A DNA stretch of 64,000 nucleotides from Candidatus Latescibacterota bacterium (GTDB taxonomy: Bacteria; Latescibacterota; UBA2968; UBA8231): positions 186,001 through 250,000 of the forward strand of contig JAJEGS010000039.1 in the NCBI GenBank assembly GCA_022819745.1, in the 5' to 3' direction. The position numbers and the translations under genes were made by a program. The notes under the pieces were generated by a model, which saw nothing but the letters and a program-made list of their open reading frames with translations, had not been told where the DNA came from and made no database searches. Of this stretch, positions 34,110 to 43,937 are shown piece by piece; position 1 is the stretch's first letter; every line of letters starts with the position of its first letter.

Positions 34110-34763
34110 ATGCGCGGCCTCTGCGTTGCAATCGCCGTCGCGCTCCTCGCTGCGGACGGCCCGGCCCAGCCCCTATTTACCATTGCGCGGCTGCAATACG
34201 GCGGCGGCGGCGACTGGTACAGCGACCCCTCTTCCCTGCCCAACCTCCTCCGCTTCTTAAGGGAACACACCCAAATCGACGCGGCCGAAACCGAGGCGCG
34301 GGTGCAAATCATGGACGAGGAGTTGTTTTCCTATCCGTACATCTACATGACCGGGCACGGCAATGTGGCCTTTTCCGCTGAGGAGGCAGCGCGGCTTCGG
34401 CACTACCTCGAAAGCGGCGGCTTTCTCCACGCCGACGACAACTACGGCATGGACGAGAGCTTCCGCCGCGCCATGCGCCAAGTCTTCCCCAACGCCGAGT
34501 GGGTAGAACTGTCGCCCGAGCATCCCCTGTTCCACTGCCACTTCGAATTGCCAGCGGGCCTGCCCAAAGTCCACGAGCACGACGGCAAAAGGCCGCAAGC
34601 CCTCGCGCTTTTCACCGGCGAGCGTCTAGCCGTGCTGTACACTTATGAGGCGGATTTAGGAGACGGCTGGGAAGACCCCGACGTCCACAGCGACCCAGAG
34701 GGTAAACGACTCGACGCCCTCAAAATGGGGGCCAATATCGCGGTCTGGGCGCTGAGTCACTAG
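34110..34763 (+). CDS. DUF4159 domain-containing protein
   Basis: A 217-residue protein with an N-terminal signal peptide (MRGLCVAIAVALLAADGPAQ) and the DUF4159 body: RLQYGGGGDWYSDPSSLPNLLRFL, FSYPYIYMTGHGNVAFSAEEAARLRHYLESGGFLHADDNYG, and VFPNAEWVELSPEHPLFHC. DUF4159 proteins have a class I glutamine-amidotransferase-like fold but no known activity. It follows the propeller protein by one base, so the two are probably co-transcribed. The 3' end converges on the opposite-strand DUF2752 gene with 4 nt overlap. Confidence 0.85.
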   Translation: MRGLCVAIAVALLAADGPAQPLFTIARLQYGGGGDWYSDPSSLPNLLRFLREHTQIDAAETEARVQIMDEELFSYPYIYMTGHGNVAFSAEEAARLRHYLESGGFLHADDNYGMDESFRRAMRQVFPNAEWVELSPEHPLFHCHFELPAGLPKVHEHDGKRPQALALFTGERLAVLYTYEADLGDGWEDPDVHSDPEGKRLDALKMGANIAVWALSH

Positions 34764-35149
34764 ACGAGCAGTAAGCGATACCCCCACAACGCCAGCACGA
34801 GAACTAGCACGCCCCCAGCAAGTCCCTTGCGGAGAGATGGGGACAGCGCGAGCCAAGCGCGACCGAACCAACTCGGAGAGCACGCTAGGCCAAGGGCCAA
34901 TAGGACGAGGAAAAATGCGAAGGGATGGTAGTGCCAAGCACCGGCGAGGTTCCCTTGTGCAAGCGCGATGCAGGCGCGCCCCATGCCGCAGCCTGGGCAG
35001 GGCAACTGGGTGAGGAAGCGGAAGGGACACAGGACCGGCCAAGCCGCGCCGAACACGGGACTAAGCCACGCCGTGAATGCCGCGACGAGCGCCAGCCCAA
35101 CGAGGAAAATTCGCGCGAGGTGAACTGAACTAATCGTCGGAGCTTTCAC
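34760..35149 (-). CDS. DUF2752 membrane protein
   Basis: A 129-residue membrane protein with about three transmembrane helices and the family motif FLTQLPCPGCGMGRACIAL in the centre, where CPGCG and a following Arg are the DUF2752 hallmarks. The function is unknown. The GTG at 35149 lies inside the 3' end of the neighbouring DUF4234 gene, with a 20-nt overlap, so the two are one operon. Confidence 0.85.
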   Translation of the reverse strand: MKAPTISSVHLARIFLVGLALVAAFTAWLSPVFGAAWPVLCPFRFLTQLPCPGCGMGRACIALAQGNLAGAWHYHPFAFFLVLLALGLACSPSWFGRAWLALSPSLRKGLAGGVLVLVLALWGYRLLLV

Positions 35150-35513
35150 CGTAGAACTTGTTGACTTCCCACTGCTGGATAGCAGTAGCGGCCAAGCCGA
35201 GGGAAAAAATAGAAATTAGGACGCAGATCAACGCTAGGTCTCCGTTGACGCGCAGATTATTGTTTTCTTGAATCTCGTTGATGCCCTTCGCCATCTTGTA
35301 TTCGTAGTAAAGCTCAAAGATGCTGCACGTCACGATAAAGAGTACGAGCCAAAGCCAGAAGTTGTACTCCTCCCGCCCCAGCCACGCATTGAGCGTTTCC
35401 ATCTGTTTGTACTGCCAATAGAAATAGTAAATCCCAAACGTCAGAATGCTGAGGATTATTCCCAGGACAATGCTTCGCACTCCGTCGTATTCTGGATATG
35501 GGTAGCTCTGCAT
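35130..35513 (-). CDS. DUF4234-like membrane protein
   Basis: A 127-residue protein with three hydrophobic helices (IVLGIILSILTFGIYYFYW, FWLWLVLFIVTCSIFELYYEY, LALICVLISIFSLGLAATAI). The aromatic GIYYFYWQYKQMETLN motif is typical of DUF4234. The ATG at 35513 follows GGAGGTCC and is preferred to the longer start. It overlaps the DUF2752 gene downstream; such pairs occur together in other genomes, suggesting a shared membrane role that is not defined. Confidence 0.7.
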   Translation of the reverse strand: MQSYPYPEYDGVRSIVLGIILSILTFGIYYFYWQYKQMETLNAWLGREEYNFWLWLVLFIVTCSIFELYYEYKMAKGINEIQENNNLRVNGDLALICVLISIFSLGLAATAIQQWEVNKFYGESSDD

Positions 35514-35582
35514 AATTGGACCTCCGGCTATGAGAATGTGCGTCCGCAAATATAGCCACCACGCGCCACGCAGCAACCGCCC

Positions 35583-37181
35583 CTAGCCCCCCTCCTCAAC
35601 CCTCATATACGCGTCAATCGGCAAATCGGCCAGCCGTTGCAACACCCCACTCGGCCAATAGATGTGCAGCGAATCCACCCGGCCCGCCGCGCCCAAGCCA
35701 AAATGCACGCGCCGGTCGCCGCTGCCCAAAAAGCTCTCGCCGCACAGCACGTCCCGCCGCTGCCTTTGGCTGCCACTCCACAATACGACCTTCGCGCCAA
35801 CGGCCTCGCGGTTTTTTCCCGCGCCCACAAGGCGCAAACCGAGCCAGTGGTGATTAGCAGTTATCTGGTTGTGCAGCAGGGAGGGCTGGCCATTGAGGTT
35901 GGTGACGAACAGGTCCACGCGGCCGTCGTCGTCAAAATCCCCGGCCACTGCGCCGCGACTGACCGCCCGATCCTCGCCCAACTCGACGAGGCGGAAGTGC
36001 CCTGCGTCATTGGCGAACAAATGATTTGCTTGCGCGTAGGTCGCGCCGCTGCCCGGGCGTTCGATCTGCGGATACACGTGTCCGTTGGCCACGAACAAGT
36101 CTTGATCGGCATCGTTGTCAAAATCGAGAAAGACCGCGCCAAACCCCACGAAGGGCAGGCTGATACGGCCCAAGCCCGCGGCAAAGCTCACGTCCGCAAA
36201 CGTACCGCCGCCGGTGTTGCGATAGAGCGTGTTGTAGTCATCCTCAAAGTTGGTGACCAGCAAATCGCCGTCGCCGTCGTTGTCGTAATCGCCCCAAGCC
36301 GCGCCCATGCCAGCCTGCGCTAAGCCCGTTTCCCCGAGCGCGGCATTGGCCTGTAGCCCCACTTCAGCAAAGGTGCCCGCGCCGTCGTTGCGGTAGAGGA
36401 AATTGGGCGTCGAGTCGTTGGCGACGTACAGGTCCAAATCCCCGTCGTCGTCGCTGTCGATGAACAGCACGGCAAACCCATAGCCCGGATCGTGCCGCCC
36501 GAGGCCGCTAGCCGCCGTCACCTCGGCAAAGGTACCGTCGCCATCGTTGCGGTAGAGCGCGTCCGGCAACGCGGGCAAGCCCAGCGGGCCGATGAATACG
36601 TCCCGGCCCTTCCACTGCGTCCCCAAGGGCCGCACCGCGGTCGAATCAAAATCCGCGTAATTGGCCACGTACAAATCCAAGTCGCCGTCCAAGTCCGCGT
36701 CACCCATGGCCGCGCCCGTACTCCACACCGGCAGCGCCAGCCCGGCGCGGGCCGTGGCATCGGCGAATTGCCCCAATCCGTCGTTGCGATAGAGGATGTT
36801 TTCTTGCAGGCAGGTGATGTACAGGTCGGCGTCGCCGTCGGCATCGTAGTCCGCACTCAGCGCGCCCATGCCCCAGCCGCGACCCGTAGCACCGGCCGCG
36901 ACCGCTCGATCGACAAAGCCACGGCCATGGTCATTGCGATAGAGAGCATTGTCACCGCCCTCCCCATTGACCCAATAGATGTCCAAATCGCCGTCGCCAT
37001 CCGCGTCGAGAAGCGCGGCTCCACCGCCTTTGGCTTCGACGATATAGCGCTTTTCTGCACCGCCGCCGACGTGGGACTGCTCCATGCCCCAATCGCTGGC
37101 TTTGTCGATGAAGGGAAACTCGTCAGTAGGCGCACAGGCCACCATGCACAGTAGAAGCCCACCCCACTTCAATTGCGCCAC
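35583..37181 (-). CDS. CRTAC1-type FG-GAP/ASPIC secreted protein
   Basis: A 532-residue exported protein with a lipoprotein-like signal (MAQLKWGGLLLCMVACAPT). The body is a seven-blade FG-GAP/VCBS propeller with repeated calcium-binding DADGDGDLDIYWVN and DYDNDGDGDLLVTNF units, followed by an ASPIC/UnbV domain (QRRDVLCGESFLGSGDRRVHFGLGAAGRVDSLHIYWPSG). CRTAC1 proteins are surface-exposed and bind ligands or other proteins; no enzyme activity is certain. It lies 6 nt after the RND gene, which is an unusual place for this family. Confidence 0.88.
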   Translation of the reverse strand: MAQLKWGGLLLCMVACAPTDEFPFIDKASDWGMEQSHVGGGAEKRYIVEAKGGGAALLDADGDGDLDIYWVNGEGGDNALYRNDHGRGFVDRAVAAGATGRGWGMGALSADYDADGDADLYITCLQENILYRNDGLGQFADATARAGLALPVWSTGAAMGDADLDGDLDLYVANYADFDSTAVRPLGTQWKGRDVFIGPLGLPALPDALYRNDGDGTFAEVTAASGLGRHDPGYGFAVLFIDSDDDGDLDLYVANDSTPNFLYRNDGAGTFAEVGLQANAALGETGLAQAGMGAAWGDYDNDGDGDLLVTNFEDDYNTLYRNTGGGTFADVSFAAGLGRISLPFVGFGAVFLDFDNDADQDLFVANGHVYPQIERPGSGATYAQANHLFANDAGHFRLVELGEDRAVSRGAVAGDFDDDGRVDLFVTNLNGQPSLLHNQITANHHWLGLRLVGAGKNREAVGAKVVLWSGSQRQRRDVLCGESFLGSGDRRVHFGLGAAGRVDSLHIYWPSGVLQRLADLPIDAYMRVEEGG

Positions 37182-37187
37182 AACCCT

Positions 37188-40100
37188 TCAAGACCCGGTA
37201 ACCGGCGCGACCTCGGCGGGTTTCTCCACTACCAACCGCCCCCAAAACTCTTGAACTCCCACCAACAGGCGCATTCCTATCGGGACGCCCAACAAAATGA
37301 TGAAGGTGGCAAACAGGATGCCAAAGCCCAGACTGACGGCCATTGGGATCAAAAACTGCGCCTGGAGGCTCTTTTCGAGGATCATCGGCAGCAGGCCGAA
37401 AAAGGTCGTCAGCGAGGTCAGCAGGATCGGACGGAAGCGCGCGGCTCCGGCAGAGACCAGGGCATCCTCGTGCGACGATCCCTCGCGCCGCAGTTGGTTG
37501 TAAAAGGTCAGCAGCACCAGCGAATCGTTGACCACCACGCCTGAGAGCGCGACGATGCCAAAGAGACTCAAAAGCGCCAAGTCTATTCCCATGAGTAGAT
37601 GCCCCCAAACCGCACCAATGATGCCAAAGGGAATCGCGCTCATAACGACGAGGGGTTGGGTGTACGATTTGAATGGCACGGCCAGCAGCACGTAGATGGC
37701 GGCAAGGGCGATGATGAAGTTGAACAGCAGGCTCTGTAGCGAATCATCCCGCTCCCGCTGCTCACCACCGAAGCTGTAACGCAGACCGGGATAGTCCTGG
37801 ACCAAGGCGGGCAAGAAAAACGCTTCAAGATCGCGGTTGATCTCATCGGCGTTGGCGATTTGGTCATCTACCGAGGCACTCACCCGCACGACGCGCTGGC
37901 CATCGGTGCGCTGGATGGAGGCATAGGCGTGGCCAATGGTGACGGTGGCCACCTCGGCAAAGGGCACCTCAGCACCGGAAGGCGTGCGGATGCGCATCGA
38001 GCGCACATCGCCTAAGTTGCGGCGCTCATCTTTGGGGTAGCGCACCATCACCCGCACATCGTCCGAGCCGCGTGGGAATCTCAGCGCTTGGTCGCCGTAG
38101 AAGCCTTGGCGCACTTGGCGAGCTAGATCGGCGAGCGTGAGGCCGAGGGTGCGGGCTTGGGGCTTGAGCTGGAGTTTCATCTCCAGCTTGCCTTCCTTAA
38201 AGCTGTCTTGGATATCGCCGGTGCCGGCGTACTCGGCGACTTTGCCCTTTAGCCGATCGACGGCCAATAAGAGCTGGTCAAAGTTGTCCGAGGCCAGCTC
38301 GACCTCGATGGGATTGCCAGCGGAAAACAGCGACGAGGAAAAAATAATGGATTCAGGGCCGGGTACTTCGCCGACCAATTGGCGCAGCCGCGCCTCAATC
38401 TCCGCGCTGTCGAGATCGCGCTCCTCGGAAGGCAACAGTTCGATGGTAACTTCGGCTAGATGCCCTTGGCCGCCAGCACTTGGAGTGCTTGCAAAGGAAG
38501 AACGCCGGGCCGAGGGTTGGTCGCCGATGTAGGTAAAGACATTGCGATAGATTGAATCCCCGCCCTCGCGCTCGGCGTCGATCTGGTCGCGCAGGACGAT
38601 GGCCTTTTCTTCGATGTGTCGCACGACCTTGGCGGTCTGGGTCGCCGTGGTACTCTGGGGCATGTTGACCGATATCGTCACCCAATCGGCCCCGATCTCG
38701 GGCATAAATACAAACTTGATATGGCCGCCGACGACCAGCCCGGCGGTACACAGCATCAGCGATAAGGCCAAGGCGGTGCTGGAAATCGGATGGGCCAGCG
38801 CCAAGCGCAGCGTGGGCTGATAGGCGTTGCGGATGACGTGCTTGAGGCCGCGGTCAAAGAGGACCACGACCCGGGCGTGCCAATCGAGTGGGCGGATGAA
38901 AACCCGGCGAAAGAGGCGACTGAGTGGCCCGTTCCCTTTAGAAGATAAGTGCGCCGGCAGAATGAACAGGCTCTCGATCAGCGACAGTAGCAACACGGAG
39001 ATGACGATCACGGGAATGACCGACATGAACTTGCCCATCATACCCTCGACGAAAAACAGCGGCATAAAGGCCGCAATCGAGGTCATAATCGAGAACACGA
39101 CCGGCGTGCCCACTTCGAGTGCGCCATCAATGGCAGCGCGGCCAAAGGATTTCCCCTGCATGCGGTGGGAAAAAATGTTTTCGCCGACGATGATCGCGTC
39201 ATCGACGACGATGCCCAAGGCCACAATAAAGGCAAATAGCGACAGCATATTGATCGAGGCGTCAAAAGGCTGCATCAACACGAAGGCCCCCAAAAAGCTG
39301 ATGGGGATACCCATCATCACCCAAAAGGCCAAGCGCAGGTCGAGGAAGAAGCTCAGACAGATGAAGACCAGCACCAGACCGAGGCGGGCATTGCGGATCA
39401 GCAAATCGATGCGGCTGCGCAGGATGCGCGCGTCGTCGCGTGCGTAGCCAATATCGATTCCCGCCGGCAGCGTTGAGCGTTTGTCCTCGATGTACTGGTG
39501 GACATAGTCGGAGATGTCGAGGGCGTTCTGGTCGCCAATGCGAAAGACCTGCACCACGGCCGCTGGCTGGCCGTTGAAGCGCGCGACGAGATCGGTATCC
39601 TCAAAGCCATCGACGACCGTGGCCACGTCTTTGAGCTTGAGGGCCGTACCGTCGGGGCGGGTGAGCACTACTACCTCTTCGTATTCGCGCCCCACGCGCA
39701 TCAGCCCCTGCGTGCGGAGCAAGATCGCGCCATCCTCGCTCTCGACGCTGCCGGCGGGCAGGTCGATGCTCGTGCGGCGGACCGCATCGGCCACCTGCGC
39801 GAAGGTTAGGCCGTAGCGGCGCAGGTTCTCTTCGGAGACTTCGATGGCAATCTCATCGACGCGCACGCCCCTGAGCTCGACCTGCGAAATGACACCGCTG
39901 CTGCGCAGGTCGTCGCGCACTCGTTCGGCCGCGACTTTGAGAGCCTTTTCCTCGACATCGCCGTAGAGCACCACGTCGATGGCTTGATTGCGGCGAGTCA
40001 ACTCCTTGATAACCGGCTCTTCGACCTCGGCGGGGAAGGTATCGATGCGGTCGATTTCGTTTTTGATGTCGTCGAGGAGTTTGTCCATGTCGGCACCGCG

Positions 40101-40391
40101 CTCTAGCTCGACGCTGACTGAACCCATGCCCTCAGCAGCCGTAGAGCGCACGCGGCGCACCCCTTCTAGGCCGCGCACCCGTTCCTCAATGCGCTTGCAG
40201 ACGGCGTCTTCGACCTCGGCCGGGGTCGCGCCCAGATAGGGCACTTGGATTTGCACCTGATCGAGTGACATCTCGGGGAAGGTCTCTTTCTTGGTCTGCA
40301 TCATGGCAAACAGGCCGCTCAACATGATGAAACCCATCAGCAGATTGGCGGCGACGTGATTCTTCGCCATCCAAGACACAGGCGCTTTCAC
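37188..40391 (-). CDS. RND efflux transporter, AcrB/HAE1-like
   Basis: The inner-membrane proton-driven pump of a tripartite efflux system, 1067 residues. Two halves each begin with a transmembrane helix and a large porter domain. Transmembrane helix 4 carries the proton-relay Asp pair (VALGIVVDDAIIVGENIF), and the second half has the SLFGIVALSGVVVNDSLVLLTFYN helix. The start GTG overlaps the adaptor stop. Substrates are unknown; heavy-metal CusA signatures are not evident. Partners are the adaptor and outer-membrane factor directly upstream in the operon. Confidence 0.93.
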   Translation of the reverse strand: MKAPVSWMAKNHVAANLLMGFIMLSGLFAMMQTKKETFPEMSLDQVQIQVPYLGATPAEVEDAVCKRIEERVRGLEGVRRVRSTAAEGMGSVSVELERGADMDKLLDDIKNEIDRIDTFPAEVEEPVIKELTRRNQAIDVVLYGDVEEKALKVAAERVRDDLRSSGVISQVELRGVRVDEIAIEVSEENLRRYGLTFAQVADAVRRTSIDLPAGSVESEDGAILLRTQGLMRVGREYEEVVVLTRPDGTALKLKDVATVVDGFEDTDLVARFNGQPAAVVQVFRIGDQNALDISDYVHQYIEDKRSTLPAGIDIGYARDDARILRSRIDLLIRNARLGLVLVFICLSFFLDLRLAFWVMMGIPISFLGAFVLMQPFDASINMLSLFAFIVALGIVVDDAIIVGENIFSHRMQGKSFGRAAIDGALEVGTPVVFSIMTSIAAFMPLFFVEGMMGKFMSVIPVIVISVLLLSLIESLFILPAHLSSKGNGPLSRLFRRVFIRPLDWHARVVVLFDRGLKHVIRNAYQPTLRLALAHPISSTALALSLMLCTAGLVVGGHIKFVFMPEIGADWVTISVNMPQSTTATQTAKVVRHIEEKAIVLRDQIDAEREGGDSIYRNVFTYIGDQPSARRSSFASTPSAGGQGHLAEVTIELLPSEERDLDSAEIEARLRQLVGEVPGPESIIFSSSLFSAGNPIEVELASDNFDQLLLAVDRLKGKVAEYAGTGDIQDSFKEGKLEMKLQLKPQARTLGLTLADLARQVRQGFYGDQALRFPRGSDDVRVMVRYPKDERRNLGDVRSMRIRTPSGAEVPFAEVATVTIGHAYASIQRTDGQRVVRVSASVDDQIANADEINRDLEAFFLPALVQDYPGLRYSFGGEQRERDDSLQSLLFNFIIALAAIYVLLAVPFKSYTQPLVVMSAIPFGIIGAVWGHLLMGIDLALLSLFGIVALSGVVVNDSLVLLTFYNQLRREGSSHEDALVSAGAARFRPILLTSLTTFFGLLPMILEKSLQAQFLIPMAVSLGFGILFATFIILLGVPIGMRLLVGVQEFWGRLVVEKPAEVAPVTGS

Positions 40392-41635
40392 AGTTGACCT
40401 CCTAAGTTCCCGTCCGCGAGACGCACCTGCATACCGTCGGTAACGCCGCTGAGCTGCGAGACGATGATCCGCTCTTCCGGAGGCATGTCGATATAAGCGA
40501 GCACTTCATCCTCAAGGGAGCGCACCACCTGCACTGGGCGGATGCTGAGGACGCCGTCGCGGCCCACCGTCCACACGCGGTCGCCCTGGCGCAAAGCCAC
40601 GCGGGGCAGGACGCGGACGCCATTGACCATGCGGCCGGCGATGGCCACCTCGACGAACATCCCCACCGTCAGCGGCGGGATTCCATCGGCAATGCCGCCG
40701 TAGGGCGCTTCGACTTCTACTACTAAGCGCACCATGCGGCTTCGCGGGTCGAGCTCGCCTTCGGTGCGGACGACGCGCCCGCTCCACTGGTGACGGCGAC
40801 CGGCAAAAGCGCCGCTGATTTCGGCGCTAGCCCCCTCTCGGCTAAAAGCAAAAGCGCGGGAACCGCCCTCGGCGTTGAGATCATAAATGGCCCCGGCGTT
40901 AGCAGTACTGGCCTCAGCGACGTCGATGGGCAACGGCAGGGTGAACCACCCAAGGTCTTCGTCGGGGACGGGGACGACGATCTCGGCCTTTTCAATACTG
41001 TATAGCTGGGCAATGGCTTGACCGGCGTTGATATGCTGGCCGACATCGACGCGGGCGGTGCGCACTCGACCGGCAAATGGGGCGTACACTTTGGTGCGGT
41101 CCAAGCGCAGCCGCGCTTCGGCGAGGCGCGCTTCCGCTCCTTGGAGGCTAGCCTCGGCCGCGCGTAACTGGGGTTTGCGCAGCACCAAGTCAGTGGGAGC
41201 TTCTTCGGCGTGCAGCCGCTGCCACTCCTCCTCGGCAATGGCGGCTTCCTCGCGGGCCAAGTCGAGTTGATAGCGCGCCTGCGCCACTTGGACCTCGGCC
41301 TGTTGGACGACGAGTTCGTAATCGCGTGGATCAATCCGAAACAGCAGCCCGCCCTTGGCAAAGGTCCCGCCGGGCTTGAAATCTGTATCCTTCCACACCA
41401 CAATACCCGAGACCTGCGGCACGAGGTCAATCTGAGCGTCAGGACGCACCGTACCCTGCCCCTCAACTACGACCTGGACCTGTTGCAGCGGAGCGGCGAC
41501 AGCTTCGACGAGCGGCCCGGCATAAGAGCGGGCAACGCGCTGGGGCGGCTCCCGCATGGAGGCCAGCAGTCGAAAGGCCCCAAAGCCGAGGGCGAGAATG
41601 AGAATCGGCAAAACTATTTTAAAGACGCGTATCAT
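40388..41635 (-). CDS. RND periplasmic adaptor (membrane fusion protein, AcrA/HlyD type)
   Basis: A 415-residue adaptor with an N-terminal membrane anchor (IVLPILILALGFGAFRLLA), lipoyl-like and alpha-hairpin segments (AEVQVAQARYQLDLAREEAAIAEEEWQRL), a second lipoyl half (VYAPFAGRVRTARVDVGQHINAGQAIAQLYSIE) and beta-barrel and membrane-proximal domains. It bridges the RND pump and the outer-membrane factor. The gene overlaps both neighbours by 4 nt. Confidence 0.92.
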   Translation of the reverse strand: MIRVFKIVLPILILALGFGAFRLLASMREPPQRVARSYAGPLVEAVAAPLQQVQVVVEGQGTVRPDAQIDLVPQVSGIVVWKDTDFKPGGTFAKGGLLFRIDPRDYELVVQQAEVQVAQARYQLDLAREEAAIAEEEWQRLHAEEAPTDLVLRKPQLRAAEASLQGAEARLAEARLRLDRTKVYAPFAGRVRTARVDVGQHINAGQAIAQLYSIEKAEIVVPVPDEDLGWFTLPLPIDVAEASTANAGAIYDLNAEGGSRAFAFSREGASAEISGAFAGRRHQWSGRVVRTEGELDPRSRMVRLVVEVEAPYGGIADGIPPLTVGMFVEVAIAGRMVNGVRVLPRVALRQGDRVWTVGRDGVLSIRPVQVVRSLEDEVLAYIDMPPEERIIVSQLSGVTDGMQVRLADGNLGGQL

Positions 41636-43074
41636 TGAGGAATCTCCGCGTGCGGCTCGACTGAGCTCGCCGAAGTCTGAGAGGCAAGGGTAAAGCCGCC
41701 GCCAAGGGCTAGATGCAAGTCAATGCGCGTATCGAGGCGCTGGCGACGGACGGCGAGCAAGCGGCTTTCAGCGTCAAAGGCCCGGCGCTGCGACTCCAGC
41801 AGGGCGATGAGATCGGCGAGCCCTCTAGCGTAGCGATCTTCAGCTAGCGCGCGCGCCGCGACCGCTTCTTCCGCGGCCGTGGCTAGTGCTCGTTCTTGGT
41901 CGGCGAGCAAACCTTCGGCATTCAGCGCCGCCTCCACCTCGCCGTAGGCTCTAAGGGCACTTTGCGCGTAGGTAAAAAGCGCTTGCTCGGCCGCGGAAGA
42001 AGCCTGATCAACGCCAGCGCGCAGACGCCCACCTTGCAGCAGGGGCTGCGCGATATTACCCACGAGGTTCCAGACCGAAAAATCGCCGTCGAGCAAATCG
42101 CTCAACGCGCTCGACGAGCGGCCCGTAGAGGCCGTGAGGCTGATGCGGGGCAACAAGGCACGACGAGCTTGGGCCAGTCGGCGGTCGGCCGCGGCGAGGC
42201 GGCGCTCAGCAGCTACGAGATCGGGCCGCCGTTCCACGAGTTGGGCTGGCAAACCGGCTGGAACCGGACCGCCGACTGCGGGCAACTCGTCCCCGACCTC
42301 AATCCGGGCGCTGGGGTAGCGGCCCAAGATCAATTCGAGTTGGCGCAGCGCAGCATCCCGTTGCTGGCGGCGTTGGGCGAGGGTTGCTTCGGCCGCGGCC
42401 AAGCTCGACCGACCCAAGCGCACATCGAGCGACGAGCGCAAGCCGCGGCGATAGCGATCCTCTATCTGTTCGGTGGAGAGCCGGTAATTTGCAACCGTCG
42501 CCCGCGCTAGCTCGACTTGGTGCCCCGCTTCGACCGCGGCGAAATAGGCCCGCGCCGTCTGCGCTGCCAACGATAGGCGCGCCGCGCGAAAATCAGCGGC
42601 TGCGGCATCGGCGTCGGCGAGCGCCGCTTGAGCACCAGCGCGCAGGCGCCCCCACAGGTCAGCTTCCCAACTCGCAGTCAAATCGACGCCAAAGGACGTG
42701 CTCTCGGAGGTCAAGACCTGATCCGGGTCTCTACCCGGAATGGGCAGGCCGACGAAATTCTGTTTGCGCTTCGAGCCGTTGGCATTGGCACTGAGTTGAG
42801 GCCAGAGCGGCGCACCAGCCACCCGGGCCTGAGCTTGGGCTTGGGCCAGACGGGCACCGGCGATCTTGAGATTGTAGTTGTGCTCCAAGGCCAACGCCAC
42901 CAGACTGTCGAGGCGCGCGGCCCCCATATCGCGCCACCATTGATCGGCGACGGTACCCTCTGAGACCCCAGCCATCCATTGGTCCGGCTGGTCCAAATCG
43001 AGGGCCGGGTATTCGACTTTGGGAGCTGAAGCACAGGCGAGCAGAAACAGCACCGGGAGGCACAACGGCCTCAT
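41632..43074 (-). CDS. Outer-membrane efflux lipoprotein, NodT/TolC family
   Basis: A 480-residue outer-membrane factor. The ATG at 43074 is chosen: it gives a lipoprotein signal MRPLCLPVLFLLACAS with a clean LLAC lipobox, and it overlaps the preceding stop by 4 nt. Two OEP repeats carry ARAYFAAVEAGHQVELARATVANYRLS and LPAQLVERRPDLVAAERRLAAADRRLAQARRALLPRISL, the latter the NodT-family signature. It forms the trimeric exit channel of the efflux system encoded downstream. Confidence 0.92.
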   Translation of the reverse strand: MRPLCLPVLFLLACASAPKVEYPALDLDQPDQWMAGVSEGTVADQWWRDMGAARLDSLVALALEHNYNLKIAGARLAQAQAQARVAGAPLWPQLSANANGSKRKQNFVGLPIPGRDPDQVLTSESTSFGVDLTASWEADLWGRLRAGAQAALADADAAAADFRAARLSLAAQTARAYFAAVEAGHQVELARATVANYRLSTEQIEDRYRRGLRSSLDVRLGRSSLAAAEATLAQRRQQRDAALRQLELILGRYPSARIEVGDELPAVGGPVPAGLPAQLVERRPDLVAAERRLAAADRRLAQARRALLPRISLTASTGRSSSALSDLLDGDFSVWNLVGNIAQPLLQGGRLRAGVDQASSAAEQALFTYAQSALRAYGEVEAALNAEGLLADQERALATAAEEAVAARALAEDRYARGLADLIALLESQRRAFDAESRLLAVRRQRLDTRIDLHLALGGGFTLASQTSASSVEPHAEIPQ

Positions 43075-43937
43075 GGCAATTCTCCAGGAGAAGCAGCAAA
43101 GTCCGCGTACAGGGATTCTATTTTTGTGGGACCGGGGTCCTGATCTAAGACGAAGAACGCGTGGTGCAGTTCCAAGCACTCGCCAGCGGCTAGCTCTAAG
43201 TCACCTTCTATCAGCAGGCCCGTACCCAGCAAGTTGGCGCGGGTAAACCAAGTGACCGGGTGGCGCGGGTTGCTAGGGTGATCCATGAGCGCGACAAAGC
43301 CGCCGCTTTTCCCGCGCGCCCCCACCCAACGGGCGTGCTGGTGCATAATATCCGCGTGGCCCTGGCGTCCCTCGCTGCAATAGTGGTCCGCTTCGGCAAA
43401 GGAAGGCCCCATGCGCAGCACCAGCCCCGAGTAGCGCGCCGCCCGCGAGGCCCCCATCACCAGCCGGTCGCCGACTGGCTCAATGCGCGTGGATATCCGC
43501 AAGCAGTAGCCGCCCTCAGTGCTGTAAAAACCAAAAGAGCGCGACTCCCGCGCCATGAGCTGATCGCGGCCGTCGAGCCAAGAAAGCGACTCAGTCACTC
43601 CGTCCGCTGCCAAAGCTGTAAAGCCATCGTGCTGCTGCACGCCGTGGCTGTCGGCGACGTGTTCGTATTTCTTTGTTTCCGGCAAATACCAACGCCCACC
43701 CCACAAATTCGCGTCGTTGACGTGAACCCAGCCGAAGAACAGCCCCGTGTGCCAAGCGTGATCGGGCGGACGGTACTCGGTCACGAGCTGACCGGAAAGC
43801 GTGTACAGCGGCGCAAAGCAGGGTTTGGGGGATTCGCCGCGAGGCAGTTCCTCGGTGGCGCGGTACAAGGCGAGCAGTTGATCGCCCGCGTGGATTTCAA
43901 CGCCGAGGGCGTTTTCTCGCAATTCAAAAGCGCACAT
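43071..43937 (-). CDS. DUF6807 / PmoA-like protein
   Basis: A 288-residue beta-rich protein. The order fits DUF6807/PmoA-like proteins, often seen in sugar-degradation loci: YRPPDHAWHTGLFFGWVHVNDANLWGGRWY, then WLDGRDQLMARESRSFGFY, then FVALMDHPSNPRHPVTWFTR. The HAWH and MDHP histidines are conserved in the family. The name refers to a remote similarity to methane oxygenase PmoA; enzyme activity is not established. The ATG at 43937 follows a GGAGA site. It sits between a UDP-sugar enzyme and the efflux operon and overlaps the outer-membrane factor by 4 nt. Confidence 0.75.
   Translation of the reverse strand: MCAFELRENALGVEIHAGDQLLALYRATEELPRGESPKPCFAPLYTLSGQLVTEYRPPDHAWHTGLFFGWVHVNDANLWGGRWYLPETKKYEHVADSHGVQQHDGFTALAADGVTESLSWLDGRDQLMARESRSFGFYSTEGGYCLRISTRIEPVGDRLVMGASRAARYSGLVLRMGPSFAEADHYCSEGRQGHADIMHQHARWVGARGKSGGFVALMDHPSNPRHPVTWFTRANLLGTGLLIEGDLELAAGECLELHHAFFVLDQDPGPTKIESLYADFAASPGELP

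Noticed and set aside
35637..36323. Long + strand frame opposite the FG-GAP protein
   Set aside because: It is the complement of repeated Asp-Gly-rich codons and has no family features.
38827..39447. Long + strand frame opposite the RND gene
   Set aside because: It lies entirely antisense to the RND transporter and is a codon-bias artefact rich in Arg, Met and Ser.
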